This document shows positions 20,887 to 32,404 of a stretch of 64,000 bases of DNA, in pieces. Every line of letters begins with the position of its first letter. The stretch's first letter is position 1. Under the pieces are notes generated by a model. It saw only the letters and a program-made list of their open reading frames with translations. It had not been told where the DNA came from and ran no database searches. Source of the stretch: Hemileia vastatrix (taxonomy: Eukaryota; Basidiomycota; Pucciniomycetes; Pucciniales; Zaghouaniaceae); assembly GCA_030280995.1 (NCBI GenBank), contig JASXTE010000004.1:14724501-14788500 (forward strand), written 5' to 3'. Made by a program: the position numbers and the translations under genes.

Positions 20887-22145
20887 TTAGGGGGTATCAA
20901 TGTTCAGGGATCCACAATTAGGGATCAGAAATTATTTTCCCAGGATCAGACATTATTAATTGTGGAAGATTCTTATCCACTAGCCCCACGGATAGTGGAT
21001 AAGGAATCCACAATAATGCATTATCCTGCCTCTTATACCCCAATTTCTGTTCCTAATTCCTGATCCCAAACTCATCACATCCATGATGGATTTTTAAGAA
21101 AGTCAAATGACTTATAATAGCTGATTCCATCCTTAAGTCATTCCTCACTCTATGATACTAAATTTTGGTGAAAAATACATAACATTTTTCTCATCCTTAT
21201 GTGTCTCTTCACTCTATGATACTTAATTTTGGTGGCAAACACATAACATTTTTTTCTATCCACATACCCCACCTGCTCATTTGGTGGTGAATTCCCACTT
21301 CCCACTTCGCACTCATCACCTGAACGTTCTACTGACAATAATGAAGCACATCTCTCATAGGAAGCAACTTCACTCAGCTATGAGTGCTATCACTTTAGTT
21401 TTAGCCGCTGACTCTGATTCTGACTCTGGTTTGGAAGACACTTTAGCTTATATGTCTTATCTTTCCAAAAAGCGTTACATCATCCCAAGGGGGCCAAATA
21501 TTAATCATGATCCCAAATATGATCTCCTCTCCATTCTAAACATTCCTCAACTAAACTTCACTGAACTATTTCAAACTTCTCCCGATTATTTTTTCAAACT
21601 TTCTCAACTCATCTCCAATCATTCTATCTTCCTTAAAAATTCCCATAACAAACAGCATGATCATGCCTTCCAAATTGCTGTTGCACTATGTAGCTTTGGT
21701 TCAAATGGAAATGGTGCTGCTTTAAGACATTTAGATAATCTCTTTACAATAGGATATGGTACCACCATATTATACACCAAGCGCTGCATGATTGCTATCC
21801 TTTCTCTCAAGTCTCAAACACTTGCTTGGCCAACTCCACAACAGCGACTTGAATCCTCTCTAGTAACTTAAACTGAAGGTTTCCCTGGATGTGTAGGTTT
21901 TGATGATGGTACAACTATACCTTTGAGTCAAAAGCCTGCTCATGATGGCAACCATTATTTTGATCACAAAAAAAGGTTTCTTCAAAATGTTCTCCAATTT
22001 CTCATCTTTCATAAACTAACTTTTTATCTTCTTTGTAGATACTCTATTGATGTTCAACTTATCTGTGACATCAACAAAAAGTTTATTGCTTATCAAAGTG
22101 GCTTCCCCAGCTCATGTCATGACTCTTCTGTCATCCAAAGAATGA
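20887..22145 (+). pseudogene. PIF/Harbinger (DDE_Tnp_4) transposase 2, left part
   Basis: Coding probably starts at the ATG at 21341. Motifs in order: acidic DSDSDSG run, an N-terminal helical region, EGFPGCVGFDDGTTIPL (first catalytic Asp), YSIDVQLICDINKKF, and SCHDSSV (second Asp). A 63-nt intron (21976-22038, branch CTAAC, acceptor TTTGTAG) joins HKK to RYSID in frame, as the family alignment requires. A TAA at 21869-21871 interrupts the frame just before EGFPG. The gene is cut at 22145-22150 by element F, and its C-terminal part with the catalytic Glu lies 33.5 kb away at 55693-55899. By family it is the nuclease/integrase of a cut-and-paste DNA transposon. This copy is dead. Confidence 0.85.
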
Positions 22146-22150
22146 GGATT

Positions 22151-23416
22151 TGTCAGCCAGGCTGTCTCAGGAGCCCAGTAAAATGTATAATATTTTATTG
22201 GAGGGAATAAAGTGTTGTATTTCATGCATTTAAAATAATAATCTATTACATAATAAAATTATATAAAAATTTTATTAGAATAAGTAAAATAAGTATTATA
22301 TTAATTTTATTATTTAATAAATTATTTATACACTTACATCAAACATAATATATATCATATTCTATAAATCATGGCATATTTTTTATGTATTTAATATTAA
22401 TAAATCATGGCATATTTTTTATGTATTTAATATTAATAAATCATGGCATATTTTTTATGTTTTTAAATTAATTGTAATTCTATATTATAATTACAATTGA
22501 AAAATTAAAATTATAATGGAATTAAAATTGAATTAATTAAATTATATATTAAATCAATCTTTTCATATTTTATAATCCATAAATATTGGGCACTTTTTGA
22601 CCCTTAACTGTGTTCAAAAATATTTTATTAAATAAGTTAAAATACTTACTTAAAAAAATAAATTAAATGCTTAATTTTAATTATTTTTCATTAAATTAAT
22701 TACTTGTTTTCCCTTAATTTAGTTATTACTCAAATGGAATAGCTAAAACAACTACTAATTTCTGTTTTGGGCTTAAATTGATTATATAAAAAATTGCGTA
22801 AAAATTATAATTGTTTTTGATAAATTACTCACAGTTTCCCATTTTACAAATTTATGTAGTTACTCACTATTTTAATTAACTGGGTTAGGAAATTAGTATG
22901 GGAAAATTATTTCTTATTTGAGAGTTTAATTATTTGTTTCATATTTTTATCTCAATATCCAAGTTTCACTTATTTTCTTTTATTTTCTTGTATCACTTCA
23001 TACTGCTTTGTATATACAAATTTGTGGAACTTCAGAGGACCCCTTGCCTATAAAAAGGTCTTGGGTAATCCACTTCAGCCCCTCACTTACAATACTCTAA
23101 TTATCAAAAATTATATTATTCTTAAAAAGAAATAAATAAATCATTGTTTTTTACTTATATTACTTAATTTTATTGACTAGCCTATTAAGAATTATAATTA
23201 ATAAATAATTAACAGGTTGCATTAAGAAAGTCCTTTTAGTAATAGTAATTGCATTTTTATAAGCAGAAACAGAGACACTCACCAAATCTTTAAATACTAT
23301 ATAATTCCCATTTATAAGTCCTTGAACCCAGTTCTTGTTGTCCTCCTTCTACTACTCCTTCTTCTTCTTCTTTCTTTTCTTTCTCCTTTTCCAAACTCTT
23401 CTAGAGAAGCCCCCCA
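22151..23416 (+). repeat. 5' LTR of element F
   Basis: Begins TGTCAGCC. A TATA box TATAAAAAGG lies at 23049-23058. It is longer than the 3' LTR mainly because of a 37-bp unit repeated almost three times. The exact right end (about 23416) is set by comparison with element D and is uncertain by a few bases. Confidence 0.85.
22364..22470 (+). repeat. 37-bp tandem repeat in LTR of F
   Basis: Nearly three copies of a unit starting ATAAATCATGGCATATT. The 3' LTR has only one copy, so the expansion (or loss) came after or during insertion. Confidence 0.85.
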
Positions 23417-24181
23417 AAATTGGAGACCTTTTTAAATGATGAGAACAAATTTTTGGAAGAACGACTTGATGCACGGACCACCTTGCAAGTGTGAAAAAAA
23501 TTGTGCTGCGACTGTGAATTGAACCAGGGTCATCCTTATACGGGTTATATAGCAATATTGTTCATATAGATTATAGTGATTTTTTGATCACTTTAGTAAG
23601 TCTTACTTTGCACCTCACAATTATATAACTAAATTTTTATTTCAATAACAGTTCCTTAGCTTAATTTCCGAGACACTGAGTGTAAGTGATAAATTAAAAC
23701 AAATTTTTTTTCCTAGTTGACAATAATAGAGAAACCCTCTTAGTCCTAGAAGATCATTATTTTTTTGTTTATTTATTAAATTAATTAATCATTAAATTTT
23801 GATAATTTTGGTTGACAATAATGGTACTCTGTGCTTAGTCCCAATTATTGCCATTTAATTTTGGTATTATCATTGTTGGTTGACATTCATAATTTGGTAT
23901 TTGTCCCATTTCAATAATTAGCGGTTATCATTTTATATTATAAATAAAATCACCTTAACTTGAATAAATAATTAATATTTTTTTTGATTGTTATTTCTAT
24001 CTAATAAATAATAATCTTAATAAAAATTTTTATTATCAATTTATTTTAACTCAAATAATATATTAATATTTATATTCTTATTGTTTTAAAATATTGAAAC
24101 CACTTTTTGAAAAAACCAGTTCACTCTTGTTGACAAATAATTTATTTTTTAGTTATCACGTCTAGAAATTTAACTGAGAGC
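23417..24181 (+). other. Leader of element F
   Basis: Begins with a TTGGAGACC primer-site candidate. Contains two phrases also present in the leader of D: CTTAGTCCTAGAAG and, after TTGGTTGAC, GTGCTTAGTCCCAA. No reading frame of note. The shared phrases are candidates for packaging or primer-related signals. Confidence 0.5.
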
Positions 24182-24798
24182 ATGGACAACTTAAATGTGG
24201 ATGAAATTGGAGTAGAATGTGAGGTTGAATATGTAGGTTCATATAAATTGACTTATAAAAATTCTTCTACTGACAAATATAAATCAAATTCTTCAGGACA
24301 TAGAAATGTCAGGAGGAGTGGTAAACCCCCCTCCCCTAACAACTCTGAAAGAAGCCAAGCCTCAAATCAATCTAGAAGATCCTTTAAAGGGAATAAAAAT
24401 AAAAAAGATTCCACTTTCACAACAGGTAAACAACTTGTCTAGTCACATAATGGAATTAAAGGCAGACAATATGAAATACAAAGCAAAGGTAGACACCCTC
24501 TGGGGGTAGATGCAGAAGCTCTTGAATCAAAGACAGGAACATCTTACTTCCTCACAGGCCAACCAGAATTATCATTCCCACCAAATCCCCAACTTTTCAC
24601 AGAAAAATCAAAAAAACTCTGGAAGTGGAGCAGTGGAAATGGGACTATATCAGGAGCCACTACCAGCAGAATGCACAGCATCAACCAGCTCATCAACCTG
24701 GCCCAACCCGGGAAAAAAATTTCCATAAACAACCCCATCCTCATCAGGGAGGCAGAAACAAGAAGGCACAGGAGAAGTTTCCTCCCTTGCCATGGTGA
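24182..24798 (+). pseudogene. ORF1 of element F (coiled-coil protein), broken
   Basis: Starts at the ATG at 24182 (MDNLNVDEIG) and matches ORF1 of D: MDN.QVDEIE, then KIKK, a heptad stretch LSSHI.ELK.DNMKYKAKVDTLW, and the end KFPPLPW-stop. At least two frameshifts separate these pieces. The final TGG-TGA overlaps the ATG at 24792 that opens ORF2, exactly as in D. Function unknown. Confidence 0.7.
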
Positions 24799-25546
24799 GT
24801 GATTTTTTTAATAAAAACGTTGGTATTTATAATAATAAATCTTTCTCTACAGGTATTCTTGTTGATCATGGTGAAAGAACTGTCAAACCTATTAAGAGAC
24901 AACTTCCTGTTATGAGTAGCCCTAATGATGTACTTAGTAAATATTCATTTGATGAACCTTTACATTTAACTTCAACTTCTTTAATTAAATCTTCTCTTGA
25001 AATTCAAAATGATTCTGTTGCCCCTGAGGTATATGTCTTGCTTGAGAAAACTTTTGAGGAAATATTGAAAGATTCTCCTGATTTTAATGTTATCAAAGAT
25101 AGACTTCTGAGAGATTTTTTGAAACATGAGAATGACAGATTGAATAATCTGCATTTACATTGTAAAGTGAGCTCTTCTGCACAAGATACAGCTTATTATA
25201 AATTGAAAGACATCTTGAATACTGTTCTTTCTCATCAAAAACAATTGAAAAATGACTACAAGTCTCTTTGAAATAAAGTTTATACTTTCCACAAAAACAT
25301 TCATGATTTAAAACCCATTGTAGATGAAAATACTACATTAAGAAAGGAAAATTCATCTGTACATAAGGAATTAAATACATTGAAAAATGATTTTCAAGCT
25401 TTGAGTAATAAATTCTCAGTATATGAAGACAGAAATGTTTTATCTCTTACAAAAATTAATGATCAACTATCTGAACTTCCTAGGTTGGGAAAATCTTTTT
25501 CTGATCTTGAAGGAAAAATCTCTACCTTAACTCTTATCCCTGATAA
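24792..25546 (+). pseudogene. ORF2 of element F, N-terminal part
   Basis: From the ATG at 24792 the frame runs with HGERTVKPIKRQLPV, DEPLHLTSTSL and a long coiled-coil region. It matches the first ~240 residues of ORF2 in D and has one TGA near 25269. It stops because element B is inserted at 25550/25551; the protein continues at 48877. Confidence 0.8.
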
Positions 25547-25550
25547 ACAT

Positions 25551-25614
25551 TGTGGTCTTCCAACATTGGCAGGGGCCTTTTTTGTGCGGTTTGGTGCTGT
25601 TTGTGCATGTCTTA
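25551..25614 (+). repeat. 5' LTR of element B, left part
   Basis: The first 64 bp, TGTGGTCTTCC to TCTTA, identical in start to the 3' LTR at 47799. It is interrupted by element D and resumes at 34811. Confidence 0.9.
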
Positions 25615-26755
25615 TGTCAGCCAGGCTATTCCAGGAGTCCAGTAAATGATATATAAATTATAAAACCTTAAAGAGTGGGTAAAACTTGTATTTAATGAAT
25701 ATAACTTAATATTTTATTACATAATGAAATTATATAAGAATTTTATTATATACAAATGTTACATTAAATTTATTGGTTATATATATTTTTATATACAATT
25801 AATTTGAGCATAATATAATATATTCTACAAATAATGGCGCATTTTTATATATTTAATAATTATAAATTTATATTTAATTAATTAAAAAACATATATTATA
25901 ATTACAAGTGTAAATTTGATTTATAATATATTTAAATTAATTACTTAAATTTATATATTAACTAATACCTCTCATATGACACTAAACAATTATTAAGGAC
26001 GCTTCTTTTGACCCTTAATTGTGTTAGAAAAAACAAATAAATTAATTTGAACTAAATTGAGATTAATTGATTGTTTTGTTGCGTCAAATTATTTTTTGTT
26101 TCACTTAAAATGTCCTCTAATCAGGATGGACCATCTGTTGGGAATTATATTTCTCATAGTTCCTATGTTTCCACTCTTGTTTAGTTATTTACTATTGTCA
26201 CTTACTGATTTGGGGATTAATGGCGGGGAAATTGGATTCTTAATTGGGCTTTTAATTAATTGTTTCATGTTTTTCTCTATATTGTTATGTTTCATTTACT
26301 CTTTTTGATATATTTGTTTTATTCCTTTCTAATCATTGTATTTACTGATATAGTAGCGCTTCAGAGGACCCATTGCCTATAAAAGGGCCTTGGATAATCC
26401 CCTGTAGCCTTATCACTTATTATACACTCAACAATTTAAATACAATTTTTATATTACGTTTATATTCTTTTTATTAGTAATAAAATTCTAATTAAAATTT
26501 TATATAACAATTTAAAGGTTGCTCTAAGTCTGATAGTAATTATTTTGGTTGCCGCGCAGAACTCTTACTTAAATAATATTAATATTAATAAAACCAACTT
26601 GTTGTCACCTCCCAGCTCACTTATCGTTGTTTTTCTCTCAATAAATTAAATAATTTTATTAAATTTTATTTTTTTTATTACCCATACTTTTTTCCTCCTT
26701 CTCCTCCTCTCATTCCTTCTTCTATTTTCTCCTTCTTCTAGACGACCGGCCGACA
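25615..26755 (+). repeat. 5' LTR of element D
   Basis: TGTCAGCC...CGGCCGACA, TATA box TATAAAAG at 26378-26385, identical in every line I compared to 33665-34805. An 83-codon hydrophobic open frame inside it occurs in both LTR copies and is not taken as a gene. Confidence 0.97.
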
Positions 26756-27464
26756 ACTGGGGGCCTTTCCAAACGACGACGACGACGATCGAAGCCTGGC
26801 GACGAACGACAAAACGCACGGACCACCTAGCAAAACGAAACTTTTGCCGCGACTGTGTTTCGAACTTGGGTTCGACATATTAGGTTTATATAATATTAAT
26901 TTTTATATTATTTTGAAGTGATTTTTTCGATCACTATAGTAAGTTCACCTTTGCGCCTCTCACTCATATTACTATATTTTTATTGCAATAACAGTGATTG
27001 TGGCTTAATTGCTGATTCACTGAGTGTAAGTGTTCAATTTTTAAATTTTTTTTTTTTCCTAGTTGACCATTATAGAGTGTTAAATCCTCTTAGTCCTAGA
27101 AGAATTGACATTATTATTAATACAAATTGAATTATTAATTTAATTTTTTTTTATTAATTATTGTTAATTTTTGGTTGACTTAAAAGTACATTGTGCTTAG
27201 TCCCAATATATTGCCATATTTAATATTGGTAATTAATTGGTTGAATTAACTAACTTGTTATTCCCAATTTAAACTTGCAATCCATTTTTTTTAAAAAAAA
27301 AAAAAAATTAATTTTTTAATTATTACTTTATATTGAAATTTATTTTTTCTATAATTTAATTAATTAAGAAAAAATTTTTTTTATATTATTTGGAGCAAAT
27401 TATTGACTAACTTTGATTATTTTTTTTATAAAGTACAAAGTAAATTATTAATCTTCTCACTAGT
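26756..27464 (+). other. Leader of element D
   Basis: A TGGGGGCCTTTCC primer-site candidate begins at 26758. It is followed by a GACGACGACGACG stretch and the two phrases shared with F (CTTAGTCCTAGAAG and GTGCTTAGTCCCAA). No gene. Confidence 0.5.
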
Positions 27465-28145
27465 ATGTCCAACAATTTGACAGAAAAAATGGATAACATG
27501 CAAGTGGATGAGATAGAAATTGACTATGATGCTGACACTGTAAGTTCTTCTAAAGTTGGTCATAAAAAATCTTATGCTAACACAAAGATTCTCATACTGC
27601 AGGATGTGGAAATGACAGGAAATGCAAACAAACCAAACCCCCTTCCCCCAGTACCACAGAAGGAAGTAAAGCCTCTAGTGCCTCAAGAAGGTCTTCCAAA
27701 AGGCTTCAAAATAAAAAAGCTTCCTCTGCCACAACAAATCAGCAACCTCTCCAGTCATATAAAAGAGTTGAAGACAGAAAATATGAAGTACAAAGCAAAG
27801 GTAGACACATTGTGGGATCAGGTCCAAGAACTCAGGAACCAGATTCAGGCCCAGGCCCCTCCTCAATTGCCTCCCAATCAGCTTCAATTTCAGGCTCAAC
27901 CTTCACAGCCACCCAGCTCAACCATCCAAAATCCAAATACTATGGAAGTAGAGCAATGGAAATGGGATTATCTAATGAGTCACTACCAACAGAATGTGCA
28001 AAACCCTCCTCATCATCAGCCTGGCCCATCCAGAACACCCAATTTCCATCCACCTCCTCATCCCTACCAACAAAGCAGGAGAAAGAAGGCCCAAGCACAA
28101 TCCCAAACCCAGTCCCAGGGGAAGTTTCCTCCTCTGCCATGGTAA
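27465..28145 (+). CDS. ORF1 of element D: coiled-coil, Pro/Gln-rich protein
   Basis: 226 residues from the ATG at 27465. The first ~60 residues are acidic and mixed. Residues ~85-130 form a heptad-like coiled coil (LSSHIKELK.ENMKYKAKVDTLW.QVQELRNQI). The C-terminal 95 residues are rich in P, Q and H and end RRKKAQAQSQ...KFPPLPW. The basic/Pro tail could bind nucleic acid, and the coiled coil suggests self-association; both are inferences. I recognise no named domain. Its stop codon TAA (28143-28145) overlaps the ATG of ORF2 (28139-28141) as CCATGGTAA. The broken copy in F keeps the same ending and overlap, so the arrangement belongs to the family. It may be a separate Gag part made before ORF2. 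Confidence 0.8.
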   Translation: MSNNLTEKMDNMQVDEIEIDYDADTVSSSKVGHKKSYANTKILILQDVEMTGNANKPNPLPPVPQKEVKPLVPQEGLPKGFKIKKLPLPQQISNLSSHIKELKTENMKYKAKVDTLWDQVQELRNQIQAQAPPQLPPNQLQFQAQPSQPPSSTIQNPNTMEVEQWKWDYLMSHYQQNVQNPPHHQPGPSRTPNFHPPPHPYQQSRRKKAQAQSQTQSQGKFPPLPW

Positions 28146-31100
28146 GTAATTTGGTTGATAGTCACTTGGGTATGTTTTCTAATAAATCTTCTTCTGCAGG
28201 TAATATTATTGAACATGGTGAAAGAACAGTTAAACCTGTTAAAAGACAGCTTCCTGTAACTAGTAGCCCTATTGATGTAATTAGCAAATTGTCATTTGAT
28301 GAACCTTTACATTTAACTTCTACATCTTTAATTAATCCTTCTCTTGCAATTAAAAATGATTCTGTTCCCCCTGAAATCTATAACTTAATTGAAAAAACTT
28401 CTGAGGAAATTTTGAAAGATACCCTTGATTTTAATATTGTGAAAGACAAACATGTGAGAGATGTGTTAATTCATGAAAATGATAGATTAAATAATTTACA
28501 CTTGCAATGTAAAGTGAGTTCTTCTGTACAAGATACAGCTTATTTAAAAATCAAAGAAACCTTGAATATTGTTCTTAGTCAACAAAAACAAATAAGAAGT
28601 GACCATAGAGCTATCTCAGATAGAAATATCAGTCTGCATAAGTCATTGAGTGAATTGAAACCCCTTATTGAGGAAAATTATTCATTCAAAAATGAAATAA
28701 AATCTCTACAAAATGAGTTGAAGAAACTAAAAAATGACTTCCATGCACTAAGTACCAAACACTCAGTTTCTGAGGACAGAAATGTTCTATCTCTTGCAAA
28801 AGTGAATGACCAGATGTCTGAAATTCCAAGAATAAGAAACTATGTGTCTGACCTACAGGAAAAGTTCTCAACCTTAACAATCAATAATGAATTAAATGAG
28901 ATTTCTGCCAGTAAGCTGCATAAAAATAAAGGGAAAAAACCTGAACAAAGTTCATCCTTTCTTCCTCATATTTCAACCATTAAACAAACTGACAATGAGT
29001 CTGTAAAATCTTTTGCTACTAGCAAAAAATCTTGTGATAGTCATGCACCAGCTGTTTCTGTAAATAATGAAATTTCTGAACACCTGGCTAAACTTCAGGA
29101 ATTATTACTAATGAATAATTCAAACCAAAAAGTGGACCATCCCAGTAGTCAGAAAAATTGGCCTAAATTAGACCAATATCCTACCTTTGATGGTGATTCT
29201 TCCTCTGATTGGCAACACTTTATCCAGAGAATTGATAATTTAAAGAGATCTTATAAACTACCTGATGAGGAAATTGTTTCTAAGTTAATTTCTTTATTTT
29301 CCAATGTAGCCTTGATGTGGTATGAATCTGTCCTCTTAGATAACAATCATTATACATGGAATGATTGGAAATCCTTGATTGAGAATCAATTTGGTGGTTC
29401 AAAATTCAGGTTAGCCCAGCAGAGACTGTATGAGAATACTAGATATGTATCCTCCTCTGTTGAAAAGCCCATTGTTTTTCTGATGAAAATAACTAAAATC
29501 CTTAGAGCAATTGATCCAAAGATGGATTATGATATTTGGAGAGATAAAATCTTGTATAAATTACCAAATTCTCTTAGAGATTTGATTGTTGCTAGAACTG
29601 AGCATGTAAGGGAAAATTCTTCTTTCATTAATATCTGTAATGAAGTACTACTCAACCATAGATATGAACCAAAGAATTACCTTAGTAAATCTTATAATGA
29701 TCAGAATAAACCTTCTATAAAGCTCCCAGAAAAATCTGGTAAACCCTCTGCCCCAGTTGCACCTAAAAAATATGCAACAAATACTTGTTATAAATGTAAC
29801 AAACCGTGGCAGAAGGGTCATGTTTGTGACAAGAAAATTCATCTTGTTGAACAAAATGAAGACACTGATGAACTTGAACTTGATGTCAATAATTCTTCCA
29901 GTGACTGTGAAAGTAATATCTCCTATGACAATGAATCTGTTAAAGATGTTTTAATGTTGGAACATGATGTCCATTATTTAAATAATATATCTGAAGATTG
30001 TGTATTGAATTTATCTTCAGTAGAAAATGCTGAGATAATTAGAGATATTACTAACAATTCTATTCCTATATCCCCTTTAAAGGCACCTGTTATCATTAAT
30101 GGTAAAAATGTTGATGTAGTTCTTGATTCTGGTGCTGGAGGAAGTGTAGTATCTGAAAAAGCTTTGGCTTCAGTGGATAAGGAATATTTGAGTAAATTAT
30201 TGCCTATAACTTCTGAAAAATGGAGAGGGTATGGTTCTACCTTATTTCCTATTGGCAAATACAAAACCTCTGTATTCTTCAAATATAATGGTGGTTTTGT
30301 CAGAGCTATTTGTGAATTTGTTGTCATGAAAAATGAAAATTTGAGCAATTGGTTTATTATGGGAAATGATATTTTGACCATGTTTGGTGTGAAACTGGAC
30401 CCAGCAAATAATTGCTTTACCTTAGGAATAAATGGGAAAAGAAAATTCAAAATTTCTTCTCCTAAACCTTCTGGGCATTTGTTGAAATCTTGTAACTCAC
30501 TGATCCAATGTAAAGGTAGAACAACAACTGAAATGGATGATTTATTACATGAAATAAATACCGCTTCTTTTGGTGATCATTTGACTGATGAACAAAAGGA
30601 TTCTATTGTTGCCTCTATTACCTCTTTCCCTATGGCTTTTGCTCATGGTTCTCATGTCTTGGGAATTGTTCAGGAAGAGATGAAAATTACCTTATCCTGT
30701 AATTTGAGTGATATTCCTCCTTCCCTTAAGAAAAAACCATATCCTGCTTCTCCATCAAAAAGAAAAGATATTGAAGATAATATTGAAACATTATTGAAAA
30801 TGAATATCATTGAAAAAGTGGATGTCACCCCCAAATATTGTGTCATCTCCCCAGTCTTAATTTCTTATGAAAAAGATAAAGCTAGATTATGTGGAGATTA
30901 CAGAGCTTTAAATACTTATACTGTTGATGATATTTATCCTTTACCCATAATTAATTCAATACATGCTACCTTGCAAGGTGCAAAATTTATTAGTTGTCTG
31001 GATGGTAATAAAGGGTATCATCAAGTTCCAGTTGAGAAAAATTCTCAAAATTTTTTGCTTATTGCTACTCATATGGGAATATATAAGTATGTTAGGATGC

Positions 31101-32404
31101 CATTTGGCCCTAAAAATGCTCCTTCAGTTTTCCAGAAAGTCATGGATAACACTTTCCATCAAGAAATTATTGAAGGTTGGCTCATGGTTTATATTGATGA
31201 TATTATTGTTTTTTCTAAAACTTTTGATGAACATATGATTCATTTAAATAGAGTTTTCCAAAAAATGGATGAAATCAATATGAACTTATCTTTAAAAAAG
31301 TGTAAATTTGGTTTTCAATCTTTGAAAGTCCTTGGCCATGTTGTGTCAGGCTTACAAATTTGTGTAGACCATAATAAAGTTGCTGCCATTCAAAATGTGA
31401 AAGCACCAACTTCTGTAAGAGAAATCCAAAGTTTTTTAGGTATGTGTGGCTATTATAGACAATATATTAAAAATTATCAGGTCATAGCTTTGCCTCTTAC
31501 AAAACTAACCAGAAAAGATGTTGCTTTTCTCTGGAATGATGACTGTCAAAAAGCTTTTAATACATTGAAAAATTGCTTAATGTCAGCCCCTATATTGGCT
31601 CTTCCAGATTTTAACAAGCCATTTGTACTTTATACAGATGCTAGCTTTATTGGTCTGGGTGCTGCCCTTCACCAAAAGCAAATTATTAATGATAAATCCT
31701 CAGAGGTTGTAATTTGTTATATTTCAAGAACCTTAAGAAATAGTGAATTGAAATATGGTGCCACTCAATTGGAGTGCTTAGCAGTTGTTTGGGCTCTTGA
31801 GAAACTTCATTACTACTTGGATGACCAAAAATTTGAGTTGGTAACTGACTGTAGTGCTGTGAAATCTCTCTTAAACCTCAAAACACCTAACAGACATATG
31901 TTCAGGTGGCAACTTGCTGTTCAAGAATACAGAGGAAGGATGACTATTATCCACAGAGCTGGAAATGTTCACTCTAATGTTGATATGCTCTCCAGATTGC
32001 CTCTGCCAAATAATGACTCCAATCCTGCTTATGTACCTGAGGATGACACTGTTCATATACATGGTATATTTATAGTTGATATGGAAGAAGAGTTATTACA
32101 GTTAATACTGGATTCATATGATAAAGATTCTGACTTAAATAAATTAGTTACTATTTTGAATGATCCTAAGAATGCTTCAATTCAAGCATTAATAAAAACT
32201 CTTCCTGCAAAATACCAAAATGCTTTAAATAAAGGAAAGTTTTCTATTGAAGATGGTTATATTTATTATAGAAGGAAGCTTACCAATGTAATTGTTATTC
32301 CTCCTTCAATGAAAGAAACTATCCTCAAACTTTGTCATGATGACATATTAGCTGGTCATTTTGATCTTGAAAAAACATTGATTAGAATCAAAAACACTGC
32401 ATAA
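28139..32404 (+). CDS. pol: ORF2 of element D: capsid-protease-RT-RNase H (ends early in integrase)
   Basis: The open frame extends further upstream, but I start it at the ATG at 28139, which sits in a CCATGG context and is conserved in F. Domains: coiled-coil region (~100-260), Ty3 capsid-like region (~340-520, NWPKLDQYPTFDG and FGGSKFRLAQQRLY), zinc knuckle CYKCNKPWQKGHVC (~550), protease LDSGAGG (Asp ~663), RT with LCGDYRALN, MPFGPKNAPS and YIDD (~1018), RNase H LYTDASF (~1166) and LECLAVVWALE, and the start of the integrase zinc domain (HDDILAGH). It ends at TAA 32402-32404, where F has TGG. The next codons continue the integrase in the same frame, so this is a nonsense mutation and not a natural end. 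Confidence 0.92.
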   Translation: MVSNLVDSHLGMFSNKSSSAGNIIEHGERTVKPVKRQLPVTSSPIDVISKLSFDEPLHLTSTSLINPSLAIKNDSVPPEIYNLIEKTSEEILKDTLDFNIVKDKHVRDVLIHENDRLNNLHLQCKVSSSVQDTAYLKIKETLNIVLSQQKQIRSDHRAISDRNISLHKSLSELKPLIEENYSFKNEIKSLQNELKKLKNDFHALSTKHSVSEDRNVLSLAKVNDQMSEIPRIRNYVSDLQEKFSTLTINNELNEISASKLHKNKGKKPEQSSSFLPHISTIKQTDNESVKSFATSKKSCDSHAPAVSVNNEISEHLAKLQELLLMNNSNQKVDHPSSQKNWPKLDQYPTFDGDSSSDWQHFIQRIDNLKRSYKLPDEEIVSKLISLFSNVALMWYESVLLDNNHYTWNDWKSLIENQFGGSKFRLAQQRLYENTRYVSSSVEKPIVFLMKITKILRAIDPKMDYDIWRDKILYKLPNSLRDLIVARTEHVRENSSFINICNEVLLNHRYEPKNYLSKSYNDQNKPSIKLPEKSGKPSAPVAPKKYATNTCYKCNKPWQKGHVCDKKIHLVEQNEDTDELELDVNNSSSDCESNISYDNESVKDVLMLEHDVHYLNNISEDCVLNLSSVENAEIIRDITNNSIPISPLKAPVIINGKNVDVVLDSGAGGSVVSEKALASVDKEYLSKLLPITSEKWRGYGSTLFPIGKYKTSVFFKYNGGFVRAICEFVVMKNENLSNWFIMGNDILTMFGVKLDPANNCFTLGINGKRKFKISSPKPSGHLLKSCNSLIQCKGRTTTEMDDLLHEINTASFGDHLTDEQKDSIVASITSFPMAFAHGSHVLGIVQEEMKITLSCNLSDIPPSLKKKPYPASPSKRKDIEDNIETLLKMNIIEKVDVTPKYCVISPVLISYEKDKARLCGDYRALNTYTVDDIYPLPIINSIHATLQGAKFISCLDGNKGYHQVPVEKNSQNFLLIATHMGIYKYVRMPFGPKNAPSVFQKVMDNTFHQEIIEGWLMVYIDDIIVFSKTFDEHMIHLNRVFQKMDEINMNLSLKKCKFGFQSLKVLGHVVSGLQICVDHNKVAAIQNVKAPTSVREIQSFLGMCGYYRQYIKNYQVIALPLTKLTRKDVAFLWNDDCQKAFNTLKNCLMSAPILALPDFNKPFVLYTDASFIGLGAALHQKQIINDKSSEVVICYISRTLRNSELKYGATQLECLAVVWALEKLHYYLDDQKFELVTDCSAVKSLLNLKTPNRHMFRWQLAVQEYRGRMTIIHRAGNVHSNVDMLSRLPLPNNDSNPAYVPEDDTVHIHGIFIVDMEEELLQLILDSYDKDSDLNKLVTILNDPKNASIQALIKTLPAKYQNALNKGKFSIEDGYIYYRRKLTNVIVIPPSMKETILKLCHDDILAGHFDLEKTLIRIKNTA

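Noticed and set aside
26057..26308. 83-codon hydrophobic open frame, repeated exactly at 34107-34358
   Set aside because: Both copies lie inside the two identical LTRs of element D; the identity comes from LTR duplication, and the related LTR of F does not keep the frame.
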